From NCBI RefSeq assembly GCF_013087525.1, contig NZ_JABFCS010000001.1, positions 1,116,001 to 1,180,000 of the forward strand: a DNA stretch of 64,000 nucleotides, in the 5' to 3' direction. The notes below the pieces were generated by a model. It was not told where the DNA came from. It saw only the letters and a list, made by a program, of their open reading frames with translations, and did no database searches. How positions within the stretch are numbered: position 1 is the stretch's first letter; each line of letters begins with the position of its first letter. The position numbers and the translations under genes were made by a program. The stretch comes from Ramlibacter montanisoli. GTDB taxonomy: Bacteria > Pseudomonadota > Gammaproteobacteria > Burkholderiales > Burkholderiaceae_C. Of this stretch, positions 1-10,016 are shown piece by piece.

Positions 1-178
1 GGGCGCGCAGCAGGTGATCGACGCGGCCGTGCAGATGTTCGGCGGCCTCGGCGTCATGAGCGGACAGATGGTGGAACAGCTGTACCGCGAGATCCGCAGC
101 CTGCGCATCTACGAGGGCGCGACCGAAGTCCAGCAGCTGATCATCGCGCGCGAGCTGCTCAAGGAGGTGAAGGCATGA
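1..178 (+). CDS. Acyl-CoA dehydrogenase, C-terminal end (partial)
   Basis: The window opens inside this gene. The visible 58 residues, read from base 2, are the C-terminal helical domain of an acyl-CoA dehydrogenase. They include FGGLGVMSG and the YEGATEVQ segment, which in medium-chain type enzymes carries the catalytic Glu that abstracts the alpha proton. The enzyme would oxidise an acyl-CoA to the enoyl-CoA and pass electrons to ETF, whose genes lie about 8 kb downstream. The stop overlaps the next start as ATGA, so the RidA gene is translationally coupled to it. Substrate cannot be judged from this fragment. Confidence 0.85.
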   Translation, partial: GAQQVIDAAVQMFGGLGVMSGQMVEQLYREIRSLRIYEGATEVQQLIIARELLKEVKA

Positions 179-570
179 AACCGCAAGCCGTGCTGCCGCA
201 AGGCTGGCCCCGCCCCAAGGGCTACGCCAACGGCGTCGTGGCCCAGGGCCGCATGCTGTTCATCGCCGGGATGATCGGCTGGGACGCCGACGGCGTCTTC
301 CACAGCGACGAGTTCGGCGCCCAGGCCAGGCAGGCCCTGCGCAACGTCGCCGACCTGCTGCAGGCCGCGGGCGGCAGCAGCGCGCATATCGTGCGCATGA
401 CCTGGTACGTGACCGACAAGCGCGAATACCTGGCCGCGGCCCGCGACGTGGGGCAGGCCTTCCGCGAGATCATCGGCAACTACGACATCGCGATGACCGC
501 GGTGGAAGTGAAGGCGCTGATCGAGGACCGGGCGAAGGTGGAGATCGAGGCGACGGCGGTGCTGCCCTAG
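175..570 (+). CDS. RidA family protein (YjgF/YER057c/UK114)
   Basis: This 131-residue protein has the size and fold signature of the RidA family of small trimeric cytosolic proteins. Visible markers are [12 protein letters not shown] near residues 30-40, the central [16 protein letters not shown] helix and the C-terminal [10 protein letters not shown] strand. RidA members hydrolyse reactive enamine/imine intermediates, and relatives act on pathway-specific imines. It overlaps the stop of the upstream acyl-CoA dehydrogenase by 4 bases, so it probably serves the same catabolic operon. The exact substrate is unknown. It converges on the LysR gene with only 5 bases between them. Confidence 0.85.
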   Translation: MKPQAVLPQGWPRPKGYANGVVAQGRMLFIAGMIGWDADGVFHSDEFGAQARQALRNVADLLQAAGGSSAHIVRMTWYVTDKREYLAAARDVGQAFREIIGNYDIAMTAVEVKALIEDRAKVEIEATAVLP

Positions 571-575
571 CACCG

Positions 576-1465
576 TCAGCCCAGCGACCGCGCCTTCTCC
601 AGCAGGAAGTCGATGCAGGTGCGCACCGCGCGGATCTGGTGCCGGTCCGGCATGTACAGCAGGTACATGCTGGTGCCGAAGATGCTCAGGCGGTAGTCGT
701 CCAGCGTGGTCACGGCCTCGCCCGTCGCGATCGCGTCCTTCACCACGTAGTCCGGCACGATGCCCACGCCCAGCCCGGCGAGGATCGCCTTGCGCAGGAA
801 GGGAAAGTGCTCGGAGATGAGCGTGGGCTCCAGGATCACGTCCTCGCGTTCGCCCCCTGGTAGGCGCGCACGCGCAGCTGGCGTCCGTGGACCCCGGCGG
901 TGATCACGGGCGCCGTCGCCAGCTGCTGCAGCTGCGTAGGCAGGCCGTGCGCTTGCGCATACGCGCGCGAGGCGCAGGCGAGGTAGCGCACGTTGCCCAG
1001 GTCGCGCGCCACGAGGGAAGGCGGCGGCTCCGCCATCACGCGCACCGCGATGTCCACCTCGTCGCGCATCACGTCGGCGCGGTTCTCGAACAGCACGTCC
1101 AGCACGATGCCCGGGAACAGGCGCTTGAACTCGATGAGCCACTCCGACATCACCAGCTCGCCGAAGCCGCTCGGCACGCTCAGGCCCACGCGTCCCTGCA
1201 GGCCCTGCCCGAAGGTGGCGACAGTCTCGCGCGCCGCCTGCATCTCGCTTTGCATGCGCCGCCCGTGCTCGTAGAGGCGCCGGCCCACCTCGGTCGGCTC
1301 CACGCGCCTGGTCGTGCGCCGCACCAGCTGCACGCCGGCATCCTTTTCCAGCTGGCTCAGGTGGTAGCTCACGTTGGCGCGCGTCATCTTCAGCTTGCGC
1401 GCCGCCTGGCTCAGGTTGCCGGCGTCGATGATTTCGACCAGGAGGATCAGGGCGGAGAGGTCCAT
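576..1465 (-). CDS. LysR family transcriptional regulator (frame break near 852)
   Basis: The gene starts at ATG 1465 with MDLSALILLVEI, a winged helix-turn-helix (SQAARKLKMTRANVSYHLSQ, residues 19-38), followed by the LysR substrate-binding domain. Reading breaks at about base 852 in a run of five C. Restoring one base joins YQGG to EREDVILEP and gives a normal length of about 296 residues ending KARSLG. It lies divergent from the FadB-type gene, and an inverted repeat sits between them, so it probably controls that operon and itself. The inducer is unknown; a CoA thioester or organic acid is an inference. The break may be a sequencing error or a real lesion. Confidence 0.8.
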
Positions 1466-1584
1466 ATGTCAAATATGCCTTGACGGTCTGTCAATCAATC
1501 CCTGAATTGTCAAGGAGATTGATCGGAACAGAATCCAGGCACTCCGCCGGCGCCTTCCAGACTCCCTTCTTCCGAGCCTCCCGC
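1466..1584. promoter_or_regulatory. Divergent lysR/fadB-type control region with LysR-box-like inverted repeat
   Basis: The stretch between the LysR start and the chosen FadB-type start holds TTGAC-N5-GTCAA at 1480-1494. This is a perfect 5-bp dyad of the size and T-N11-A form bound by LysR proteins. On the + strand TTGACG (1480-1485) and TGAATT (1503-1508), 17 bases apart, form a plausible sigma-70 promoter, so the dyad covers its -35 box. On the - strand TTGACA lies at 1489-1494. This is sequence inspection only. Confidence 0.5.
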
Positions 1585-3702
1585 ATGAACACCTCCCCCG
1601 CGGTCCTGACCGCCCGCCACGGCGACGTCCTGGTCGCCACCGTCCAGAATCCGCCCGTCAACGCCCTGAGCGCCGAAGTGCGCCGAGGCCTGCTGGCCGC
1701 CGTGGACCAGGCGGAAAGCGACCCCGACGTGCGTGCCCTGGTCCTGGTGGGCGCCGGCCGCGGCTTCATCGCCGGCGCCGACATCCGCGAGTTCGGCAAG
1801 CCGCCGCTGCCGCCCGCGCTGCCGGAGGTCTGCAAGCGCATCGAAGCCTGCGGCAAGCCCGTGGTCGCCGCCCTCCATGGCGCCGCGCTCGGCGGCGGGC
1901 TGGAAGTGGCGATGGCGGCGCACTACCGCATCGCGCTGGCGGACGCGAAGCTGGGCCTGCCGGAAGTGCAGCTCGGGCTCATCCCCGGTTCCGGCGGCAC
2001 GCAACGCGCGCCGCGGCTGATGGGCGTCGAGCCCGCCATCGAGCTGATGCTGGGCGGCCGCCACCTGGGCGCTCGCGAGGCCAAGGAGGCCGGACTCCTG
2101 GACGGCATCGCCGAAGGCAACGATGCGCAGGCGGCGGGCCTGGCCTTCGCCGCCGACCTGCTGCGCGCGGGCGTGGGCGTGCGCCGCACGCGCGACCGCG
2201 CCATGGCGCAGGACATCGACGCCGCGCGCGCGGCGCTCAGGGAGATCCGCGCCGCGACCGCGAAGAAGACGCGCGGGCTGTTCTCGCCGCTGAAGATCGT
2301 GGAAGCGGTCGAGGCCGGGCTGGACCTGCCTTTCGAGGAAGCCCTGCGCAACGAGCGCCAGCTGTTCCTGCAGTGCGTCGACAGCCCGCAGCGCGCCGGC
2401 CTCGTCCATGCCTTCTTCGCCGAGCGCGAAGTCGCCAAGGCGCCGGAGACCAAGAGCGCGCAGCCGCGCCCCATCGCATCCGTGGGCGTCGTGGGCGGCG
2501 GCACCATGGGCGCGGGCATCGCCGTGGCCGTGCTGGACGCGGGCCTGGCGGTCACCATGGTGGAGCGCGACGAGGCCTCCATCGCGCGCGGCCGCGCCAA
2601 CGTGGCGAAGGTCTACGACGGCCTGGTGGCCAAGGGCCGGATGACGGCGCAGGCCCGCGAGCAGGTCCTGTCCCGCTTCCACGGCAGCACCTCCTACGCG
2701 GACCTGAAGGACACGGACCTCGTCATCGAAGCCGTGTTCGAGGACATGGAAGTGAAGAAGGCGGTCTTCGCCGAACTGGACCGCGTGTGCAAGCCGGGCG
2801 CCGTACTCGCCACCAACACGTCCTACCTCGACATCGACGCCATCGCGGCGGGCACCTCGCGGCCGCAGGACGTGGTCGGCCTGCACTTCTTTTCGCCGGC
2901 CAACATCATGAAGCTGCTGGAGATCGTGGTGCCCGCCAAGGTCTCCGCCGACGTGGTCGCCACCGCCTTCGCGCTGGCGAAGAAGCTGAAGAAGGTGCCC
3001 GTGCGCGCGGGCGTGTGCGACGGCTTCATCGGCAACCGCATCCTGGCGAAGTACCGCCAAGCGGCCGACTACATGGTCGAAGACGGTGCCAGCCCCTACG
3101 AGATCGACGAGGCGGTGCGCGGCTTCGGCTACCCCATGGGCCCGTTCCAGGTGTCGGACCTCGCCGGCGGCGACATCGGCTGGGCGACGCGCAAGCGCAA
3201 GGCCGCCACGCGCGACCCCCGCGCGCGCTACGTGCAGGTCGCCGACCGCATCTGCGAGCGCGGCTGGTTCGGCCAGAAGACCGGCCGCGGCTGGTACCTG
3301 TACCCCGAAGGCGCCCGCACCGGCACGCCCGACCCCGAGGTGTTGGCGATCGTCGACGCAGAACGCGAGCGCGCCGGCGTCAGGCCGCGCAGGTTCGGCG
3401 CCGAGGAGATCATGCGCCGCTACCTGGCGGCCATGGTCAACGAGGGCGCGAACGTCGTGCACGAGCGCATCGCCCTGCGCCCGCTCGACGTGGACGTCAC
3501 CTTCCTGTACGGCTACGGCTTCCCGCGCTTCCGCGGCGGGCCGATGAAGTACGCCGACATGGTGGGGCTGGACCGCATCCTGGCCGACGTGCGCGAATTC
3601 GCGCAGGAGGACCCGCTGTTCTGGCAGCCCTCGCCCCTGCTGGTGCAACTGGGCGCCGAGGGCCGCAACTTCGATTCCCTCAACCGCGCCGCAGCGGACT
3701 GA
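1585..3702 (+). CDS. Bifunctional enoyl-CoA hydratase / 3-hydroxyacyl-CoA dehydrogenase (FadB/FadJ type)
   Basis: This 705-residue protein performs two successive beta-oxidation steps, hydrating enoyl-CoA and oxidising 3-hydroxyacyl-CoA with NAD. The crotonase domain (about 1-190) shows the oxyanion-hole segments GRGFIAGADIREFG and HGAALGGGLEVAMA. The hydroxyacyl-CoA dehydrogenase part begins near residue 300 with the Rossmann motif VGVVGGGTMGAGIA, then HFFSPAN and CDGFIGNRILAKY, and ends with the second C-terminal dehydrogenase domain (YGYGFPRFRGGP). The frame is open upstream to TTG 1480, but ATG 1585 fits the family N-terminus and leaves room for the promoter. The next gene follows after 8 bases. 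Confidence 0.9.
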   Translation: MNTSPAVLTARHGDVLVATVQNPPVNALSAEVRRGLLAAVDQAESDPDVRALVLVGAGRGFIAGADIREFGKPPLPPALPEVCKRIEACGKPVVAALHGAALGGGLEVAMAAHYRIALADAKLGLPEVQLGLIPGSGGTQRAPRLMGVEPAIELMLGGRHLGAREAKEAGLLDGIAEGNDAQAAGLAFAADLLRAGVGVRRTRDRAMAQDIDAARAALREIRAATAKKTRGLFSPLKIVEAVEAGLDLPFEEALRNERQLFLQCVDSPQRAGLVHAFFAEREVAKAPETKSAQPRPIASVGVVGGGTMGAGIAVAVLDAGLAVTMVERDEASIARGRANVAKVYDGLVAKGRMTAQAREQVLSRFHGSTSYADLKDTDLVIEAVFEDMEVKKAVFAELDRVCKPGAVLATNTSYLDIDAIAAGTSRPQDVVGLHFFSPANIMKLLEIVVPAKVSADVVATAFALAKKLKKVPVRAGVCDGFIGNRILAKYRQAADYMVEDGASPYEIDEAVRGFGYPMGPFQVSDLAGGDIGWATRKRKAATRDPRARYVQVADRICERGWFGQKTGRGWYLYPEGARTGTPDPEVLAIVDAERERAGVRPRRFGAEEIMRRYLAAMVNEGANVVHERIALRPLDVDVTFLYGYGFPRFRGGPMKYADMVGLDRILADVREFAQEDPLFWQPSPLLVQLGAEGRNFDSLNRAAAD

Positions 3703-3710
3703 AAGATCCC

Positions 3711-4906
3711 ATGGACCTGACATTCACCCCCGAGGAACTGGCCTTCCGTGCCGAGGTGCAGCGCTTCCTGCGCGAGGACGTGCCGCCCCGGCTGACCGGC
3801 AAGGTGCGCGAGGGCATGCGCCTGGCCAAGGCCGACCTGGAAGAGTGGCACGCGCTGCTGAACGCGCGCGGCTGGCTGGCCAATCACTGGCCGCGCGAGT
3901 ACGGCGGCACCGGCTGGAGCGCCATCGAGAAGTTCATCTTCGAGAACGAGTGCGCGCTGGCCTATGCGCCGCGCACGGTGCCCTTCGGCGTGAGCATGCT
4001 GGGCCCGGTGCTGATCAGTACGGCAACGAGGCGCAGAAGCGCCACTGGCTGCCGCGGATCCTGGATGGCCGGGACTGGTGGTGCCAGGGCTATTCGGAGC
4101 CCGGCGCCGGCTCCGACCTCGCCTCGGTCAAGACCACGGCGGTGCGCCAGGGCGACCATTACGTCGTCAACGGCCAGAAGACCTGGACCACCCTGGGCCA
4201 GCACGCCAACATGATCTTCTGCCTGGTGCGCACCGACCGCGAGGCCAAGCCGCAGGAGGGCATCAGCTTCCTGCTGGTGGACATGAACAGTCCCGGCGTC
4301 GAGGTGCGGCCCATCATCACGCTGGACGGCGAGCACGAGGTCAACGAGGTGTTCTTCACCGACGTGAAGGTGCCGGTGGAGAACCTCGTGGGCGAGGAGA
4401 ACCGGGGCTGGACCTGCGCCAAGTACCTGCTGACCTACGAGCGCACCAACATCGCCGGCGTCGGCTTCTCGGTGGCGGCGCTGGAGCGCCTCAAGGGCGT
4501 CGCCGCGCGCGTGCGCAGGAACGGCCGGCCGCTGGCCGAGGACCCGCTGTTCGCCGCGCGCATGGCGAAGGTGGAGATCGACCTGGAGAACATGAAGACC
4601 ACCAACCTGCGCGTGATCGCGGCGGTGGCCGGCGGCGGCGTGCCGGGCGCGGAGAGTTCCATGCTCAAGATCCGCGGCACCGAGATCCGGCAGGAGCTGA
4701 ACTCCCTGATCCGCCGGGCCATGGGCCCCTATGCGCTGCCCTTCGTGGACGAGGCGCTGGAGGAGGGCTACGCGGGCGAGGGCATCGGCCCGCAGGAAGC
4801 GAAGTTCGCGGCCCTGCAGTACTTCAACAACCGCAAGCTGTCGATCTTCGGCGGCTCCAACGAAATCCAGAAGAACATCATCTCCAAGATGATCCTGGGC
4901 CTGTGA
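3711..4906 (+). CDS. Acyl-CoA dehydrogenase, FadE-type subunit (frame break near 4016)
   Basis: It starts at ATG 3711 (MDLTFTPEELAFRAEVQRFL) and ends ISKMILGL. The frame breaks at about 4016; adding one C gives PVLIQYGNEAQKRHW, the expected sequence, for about 399 residues. FAD and acyl-binding features include GYSEPGAGSDLAS and TTWTTLGQHAN-like segments. The C-terminal motif is FGGSNEIQ rather than YEGTxEIQ, so the usual medium-chain catalytic Glu position is Gly. That is typical of FadE subunits that work in pairs. The adjacent dehydrogenase gene at 4923 is a natural partner. Electrons would go to EtfAB. Confidence 0.85.
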
Positions 4907-4922
4907 CGAGGCGGACCGGACC

Positions 4923-6081
4923 ATGAATTTCAACCCCACCGATGACCGCCGCATGCTGGCGGACCTGCTGGCCCGCTACGTCGCCGAGCAGTACCCCATC
5001 GCCACCCGACATGCCATCGCCGCCGCTTCGCCGGAAGGCTACGACCCGCAGCAGTGGCGCGCGTTCGCCGAGCTGGGCGTGATCGGCGCGCTGTTCACCG
5101 AGGAGCAGGGCGGCTTCGGCGGCGCCGGCTTCGACATCGCGACCGTCTTCGAGGCCCTGGGCCGCGGCCTGGTGCTGGAGCCCTTCCTGGCGAGCGCCGT
5201 GCTGGCGGGCAGCGCCATCGCCCACGCCGGCGGCGTCGCCTGGCACGACACGCTGGGCGCCATCATCGACGGCAGCCGCGTCGCCACCCTGGCGCACGAG
5301 GAGCCGGAGTCCCGCTACGAGCTGCAGCGCGTGGCCACGCGCGCGCGGCGCGAAGGCGAGGGCTACGTGATCGCCGGCCGCAAGGCGGTGGTGCCGCTGG
5401 GCGGCGCCGCGCAGCTGCTGGTGGTGTCCGTGCGCACGGCCGGCGAGGTGGCCGACGCCGAGGGGATTTCGCTGTTCGCCATTCCCGCCGATACCGCCGG
5501 CGTGCGCGTGCGCCGCTACCCCCAACATCGACGGAACGCATGCCGCCGAGGTCAGCTTCGACGACGTGCGCGTCCCTGCCAGCGCGCTGGTCGGCGCCGA
5601 GGGTGAGGCCCTCGCGTCGCTGGAGCATGCCGTCGGCCGCGGCATCGTGGCGCTGTGCGCCGAGGCGCTCGGCGCGATGGAAGCCGCCAAGACCATGACC
5701 ATCGAATACCTGCAGACGCGCCGCCAGTTCGGCAAGCCGATCGGCAGCTTCCAGGCCCTGCAGCACCGCATGGCCGACGTGTTGCTGGAAATCGAGCAGG
5801 CCCGCTCGGCCGTGATCAACGCCGCCGCGGCGCTGGAGTCCGGCGACCGCACCGCCCGCGAGCGCGCGCTGTCGGCCGCGAAGTACAGCATCGGCCGCAT
5901 CGGCACGCTGGTGGCCGAGGAGACGATCCAGCTGCACGGCGGCATCGGCATGACCTGGGAGCTGCCGCTGCCGCACTACGCCAAGCGCCTGGTCATGATC
6001 GACCACCAGCTGGGCGACGAGGACCACCACCTGGCGCGCTTCATCGCGCTGGGCGCGCAGCGCGCCGGGGCCGTGGCATGA
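4923..6081 (+). CDS. Acyl-CoA dehydrogenase, partner-type subunit (frame break near 5520)
   Basis: It starts MNFNPTDDRRMLADLLARYV and is about 385 residues after one extra C is removed from a five-C run at 5518-5522, which restores PNIDGTHAAEVSF. The middle beta domain is degenerate and lacks the strong FAD-loop signature of the upstream gene. The C-terminal domain keeps TRRQFGKPIGSFQALQHRMA and LHGGIGMTWE. It has no YEGT motif. Two adjacent short dehydrogenases of this kind commonly form mixed heteromers in steroid and aromatic side-chain degradation (FadE28-29 type in actinobacteria). I infer the same here. The stop overlaps the CoA-transferase start as ATGA. Confidence 0.83.
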
Positions 6082-7277
6082 CGGCGCCGCTGCCGCTGGC
6101 CGGCGTGCGCGTGCTGGACCTCTCGCGCGTGCTGGCGGGACCGCTGTGCGCGCAGGTGCTGGGCGACTTCGGCGCGGAGGTGATCAAGGTCGAACACCCC
6201 AAGCGCGGCGACGACACGCGCGACTGGGGCCTGCGCGTGGGCAAGACCGAAACCGCCTACTTCAACAGCATGAACCGCAACAAGCGGTCCGTGACGCTGG
6301 ACCTCGCCACCGCCGAGGGACAGCAGCTCGCGCGCGAGCTGGCGCGCCAGTGCGACGTGGTGGTGCAGAACTTCAAGTACGGCGGCGCCGAGAAGATGGG
6401 CCTGGGCTACGAGCAGGTGAAGGCGCTGCGGCCCGACGTCGTCTACTGCTCCGTCTCCGGCTACGACCGGCACGGCCCCGAAGCCTCGCGCCCCGGCTAC
6501 GACCTGGTGATCCAGGGCGAGGCCGGGCTGATGGCCCTCAACGGCGAGCCGACGCAGCCGCCGCTGAAGTTCGGCGTGGCGGCGGTGGACATGTTCACCG
6601 GCATGTACGCCGCCCAGGGAATCCTGGCCGCGCTGTTCGATCGCCAGCGCACGGGCCGCGGCCGGCACGTGGAGATGGCCCTGTTCGACTGCGGGCTGAT
6701 GGTCAGCGCCTATTACGGACTGGAAGCGCTGCTGATGCAGAAGGACCCGCCGCGCTACGGCAATGCGCACCCCTCGATCGTGCCCTATGGTGTCTTCGAT
6801 GCGCAGGACGGCCCGCTGATCATCGCGGTGGGCAACAACGCGCAGTTCGAGCGCTTCTGCACCGACGTGATCGAGCGGCCGGACATCGCGGCCGACGAGC
6901 GCTACCGGACCAACGTCGTGCGCGGGCAGAACCGCGACACGCTGGTGCCCGAGCTGCTGCGGGAACTGCGCGCGCGCCCGCGCGCCTTGCTGCTGCAAAG
7001 GCTGGCCGCCGCGGGCATCCCCTGCGGCGAGGTGCTGGGCCTGCTGGAGGCGCTGACCTCGCAGCGTGCGCAGGACGCCGGGCTGGTCACGCAGCAGCCG
7101 CACCCCGTGGCCGGCCAGACGCACGTCATGGCGCCGCCGTACCGCCTCGACGGCGAGCGCCTGCCCGTGCGGCGCGCGCCGCCGGTGCTGGGCGAGGCCA
7201 CGTCCGAGATCCTGGGCGAACTGGCCGGCGTCGATGCCGGCCGACTCGCCGCCCTGAAACAGCAAGGCGTCGTCTGA
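6078..7277 (+). CDS. CaiB/BaiF family (type III) CoA-transferase
   Basis: This 399-residue protein starts at ATG 6078, overlapping the previous stop. It has the family opening LAGVRVLDLSRVLAGP, then HPKRGDDTR and NFKYGGAEKMG. Asp171 in VAAVDMFTGMYA matches the residue that forms the acyl-aspartyl intermediate in type III transferases. The enzyme moves CoA between acyl-CoA and a free acid, activating the substrate for the neighbouring dehydrogenases. A glutarate or other dicarboxylate substrate is possible because glutaryl-CoA dehydrogenase lies in the same cluster, but the sequence alone does not settle it. Confidence 0.9.
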   Translation: MTAPLPLAGVRVLDLSRVLAGPLCAQVLGDFGAEVIKVEHPKRGDDTRDWGLRVGKTETAYFNSMNRNKRSVTLDLATAEGQQLARELARQCDVVVQNFKYGGAEKMGLGYEQVKALRPDVVYCSVSGYDRHGPEASRPGYDLVIQGEAGLMALNGEPTQPPLKFGVAAVDMFTGMYAAQGILAALFDRQRTGRGRHVEMALFDCGLMVSAYYGLEALLMQKDPPRYGNAHPSIVPYGVFDAQDGPLIIAVGNNAQFERFCTDVIERPDIAADERYRTNVVRGQNRDTLVPELLRELRARPRALLLQRLAAAGIPCGEVLGLLEALTSQRAQDAGLVTQQPHPVAGQTHVMAPPYRLDGERLPVRRAPPVLGEATSEILGELAGVDAGRLAALKQQGVV

Positions 7278-7300
7278 CGCCCCTCCCCAAGGAAGACCGC

Positions 7301-8299
7301 ATGCGCATTTCCCCTTTCCTCTCGCGTCTCACCCGCCGTGCCCTCGTGCTCGGCGCGCTGCCGCTGCTGGCGGCGCAAGCCTCCGCCCAGGCCTGGCCCG
7401 CCAAGGCCATCAAGCTGATCGTGCCTTTCCCGCCGGGTGGCCCGACCGACACCGCGTCGCGCATCGTCGGCGAGCAGCTGGCACTGCGCCTGAAGCAGCC
7501 GGTGGTGGTGGAGAACAAGCGGGGCGCCTCCGGCGCGATCGCGGCGGCGCAGGTCGCCAAGACCGCGGGTGACGGCTACACCTTCATGATGCTGGCCACG
7601 CCGACGCTGCTGGCGCCGCACATGTACAAGTCGGTGGACTACGACACGGTGAAGGACTTCGTGCCGGTGGCCACCGTGTACGACCTGCCCATCGTGATGG
7701 TGGTCAACCCGCAGCTGATGCCGACCGTGACCGACGTGCAGAAGCTGGTCACCCATGCCAAGGCACGGCCCGGCCAGCTGAGCTACACCAGCTCCGGCGT
7801 CGGCAGCTTCGGCCACCTGAGCATGGAGCTGCTCAAGCAGCTTGGCAACTTCGACATGCAGCACGTGGCCTACAAGGGCGGCGTGCCGGCGATCACCGAC
7901 ACCATCGGCGGCCAGGTCCCGATGATGTACGCCGACCTCGTCGCCGCGCTGCCGCACATCCAGTCCGGCCGGCTGCGCGCCATCGCCGTCGGCTCGCCCC
8001 GGCGCGTGAGCGTGCTGCCCGAGGTGAAGACGGTGGCGGAGCAGGGCTTCAAGGGCTTCGACGCCGTGTCCTGGGGCGGCCTGCTGGCCCCCAGGGGCAC
8101 GCCGCCGGAGGTGGTCGACCGGATGAACAAGGAACTCGCCGGCATCCTGGCCGACCAGGGCGTGCAGGAGCGCATGCTCAAGGCCGGTGCCATCGCCAAC
8201 TACCAGCCCGCCGCGCAACTGGCGGCGCGGACCCGGGCCGACTACGACAAGTGGGGCCAGGTGATCCGCGACAAGGGCCTGGCCAATCAGCAGCAGTGA
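7301..8299 (+). CDS. Bug/TctC family periplasmic solute-binding protein
   Basis: This 332-residue protein has an N-terminal signal sequence ([20 protein letters not shown], cleavage probably before QAWPAK). The Bug-family start is [19 protein letters not shown], followed by [10 protein letters not shown]. Bug proteins capture carboxylates in the periplasm and are greatly expanded in Burkholderiales, often without their own transporter genes. No TctA/TctB membrane genes are in the window. Its place between the CoA-transferase and etfB suggests it binds the acid degraded by this cluster. An in-frame extension upstream is only a shadow of the CoA-transferase gene; ATG 7301 with AAGGAAG in front is the natural start. 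Confidence 0.88.
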   Translation: MRISPFLSRLTRRALVLGALPLLAAQASAQAWPAKAIKLIVPFPPGGPTDTASRIVGEQLALRLKQPVVVENKRGASGAIAAAQVAKTAGDGYTFMMLATPTLLAPHMYKSVDYDTVKDFVPVATVYDLPIVMVVNPQLMPTVTDVQKLVTHAKARPGQLSYTSSGVGSFGHLSMELLKQLGNFDMQHVAYKGGVPAITDTIGGQVPMMYADLVAALPHIQSGRLRAIAVGSPRRVSVLPEVKTVAEQGFKGFDAVSWGGLLAPRGTPPEVVDRMNKELAGILADQGVQERMLKAGAIANYQPAAQLAARTRADYDKWGQVIRDKGLANQQQ

Positions 8300-8307
8300 G
8301 GACGAGC

Positions 8308-9057
8308 ATGAAGATCATTGTTCCCGTCAAGCGGGTGGTGGACTACAACGTGAAGGTCCGGGTGAAGTCGGACAACACGGGTGTGGACATCGCGAACGTC
8401 AAGATGAGCATGAACCCCTTCGACGAGATCGCGGTGGAGGAAGCTGTGCGCCTGAAGGAAAAGGGCGTGGCCACCGAGGTGATCGCGGTGTCCTGCGGGG
8501 TGCAGCAGTGCCAGGAGACGCTGCGCACGGCGATGGCGATCGGCGCCGACCGCGCGATCCTGGTGCAGACCGACGAGGAATTGCAGCCGCTGGCCGTGGC
8601 CAAGATCCTCAAGGCGCTGATGGACAAGGAGCAGCCGGGCCTGGTGATCCTGGGCAAGCAGGCGATCGACGACGACTGCAACCAGACCGGGCAGATGCTG
8701 GCGGCGCTGGCCGACCTGCCGCAGGCCACCTTCGCCTCCAAGGTGGAAGTGGCCGACGGCCGTGCCAAGGTCACGCGCGAGGTGGACGGCGGCCTGGAGA
8801 CCATTTCGATCTCGCTGCCGGCCGTGATCACCACCGACTTGCGCCTGAACGAGCCGCGCTACGTGACGCTGCCCAACATCATGAAGGCCAAGAAGAAGCA
8901 GCTGGACATCGTCAAGCCCGAGGACCTGGGCGTGGACGTGAAGCCCCGGCTGAAGACCCTGAAGGTGACCGAGCCCGCCAAGCGCGGCGCCGGCGTGAAG
9001 GTGCCCGACGTGGCCACCCTGGTTCAGAAGCTCAAGACCGAAGCGAAGGTGATTTAA
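8308..9057 (+). CDS. etfB: Electron transfer flavoprotein beta subunit
   Basis: This 249-residue protein begins [19 protein letters not shown] and contains the ETF-beta signatures [34 protein letters not shown] and [11 protein letters not shown]. With EtfA it forms the cytosolic FAD/AMP heterodimer that accepts electrons from acyl-CoA dehydrogenases and passes them to ETF:ubiquinone oxidoreductase. The start is ATG 8308 with a GGACGAG-type site just upstream. It abuts etfA with no gap, so the two are co-translated. The surrounding dehydrogenase genes explain its location. Confidence 0.96.
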   Translation: MKIIVPVKRVVDYNVKVRVKSDNTGVDIANVKMSMNPFDEIAVEEAVRLKEKGVATEVIAVSCGVQQCQETLRTAMAIGADRAILVQTDEELQPLAVAKILKALMDKEQPGLVILGKQAIDDDCNQTGQMLAALADLPQATFASKVEVADGRAKVTREVDGGLETISISLPAVITTDLRLNEPRYVTLPNIMKAKKKQLDIVKPEDLGVDVKPRLKTLKVTEPAKRGAGVKVPDVATLVQKLKTEAKVI

Positions 9058-9990
9058 GTGAGCACGCTCGTCATCGCCGAACACGACAACAAGTCCATCA
9101 AGCCCTCCACGCTCAACACCGTGACGGCCGCTGCCGCCTGCGGCGGCGACGTGCACGTGCTGGTGGCCGGTGCCAACGCTGCGGAGGCCGCCAAGGCCGC
9201 TTCGCAGATCGCGGGCGTGGCCAAGGTGCTCCACGCCGAAGGCGCGCAGTTCGAACACGGCCTGGCCGAGAACATGGCCGCGCAGGTGCTGGCGATCGCC
9301 TCGAACTACTCGCACATCCTGTTCCCGGCCACCGCCAGCGGCAAGAACATCGCCCCGCGGGTGGCCGCCAAGCTGGACGTGGCGCAGATCTCCGACATCA
9401 CCAAGGTCGATGCCGCCGACACCTTCGAGCGCCCGATCTACGCGGGCAACGCGATTGCCATCGTGCAGAGCGCCGACCAGATCAAGGTGATCACGGTGCG
9501 CACCACCGCCTTCGATCCGGCCGCGGCCACCGGCGGCAGCGCCGCGGTGGAGAGCGCAAGCCCCGTGGCCGACAGCGGCAAGAGCAGCTTCGTGGGCCAG
9601 GAGATCGCGCAGAACGACCGCCCGGAACTGACCGCCGCCAAGATCATCGTGTCGGGCGGCCGTGCCATGGGCTCCAGCGAGAAGTTCCACGAAGTGCTGG
9701 AGCCGCTGGCCGACAAGCTGGGGGCCGCCATCGGCGCTTCGCGTGCCGCGGTGGACGCGGGCTACGCACCCAACGACCTGCAGGTCGGCCAGACCGGCAA
9801 GATCGTGGCGCCCCAGCTGTACATCGCCTGCGGCATCAGCGGGGCCATCCAGCACCTGGCCGGCATGAAGGACTCCAAGGTGATCGTGGCGATCAACAAG
9901 GACCCGGAAGCGCCGATCTTCAGCGTGGCCGACTACGGACTGGAAGCGGACCTGTTCACGGCCGTGCCGGAGCTGATCAAGGCGCTCTGA
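9058..9990 (+). CDS. etfA: Electron transfer flavoprotein alpha subunit
   Basis: This 310-residue protein starts at GTG 9058, immediately after the etfB stop. The N-terminal half ([17 protein letters not shown]) is the ETF alpha/beta domain. The C-terminal FAD-binding domain has [32 protein letters not shown] in pieces, then [18 protein letters not shown] and [14 protein letters not shown]. It holds the redox-active FAD of the heterodimer. Length and motifs are canonical, and no frame break is seen. Confidence 0.96.
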   Translation: MSTLVIAEHDNKSIKPSTLNTVTAAAACGGDVHVLVAGANAAEAAKAASQIAGVAKVLHAEGAQFEHGLAENMAAQVLAIASNYSHILFPATASGKNIAPRVAAKLDVAQISDITKVDAADTFERPIYAGNAIAIVQSADQIKVITVRTTAFDPAAATGGSAAVESASPVADSGKSSFVGQEIAQNDRPELTAAKIIVSGGRAMGSSEKFHEVLEPLADKLGAAIGASRAAVDAGYAPNDLQVGQTGKIVAPQLYIACGISGAIQHLAGMKDSKVIVAINKDPEAPIFSVADYGLEADLFTAVPELIKAL

Positions 9991-10016
9991 GCGTAACCCC
10001 CAGGAGACCCCATCCC

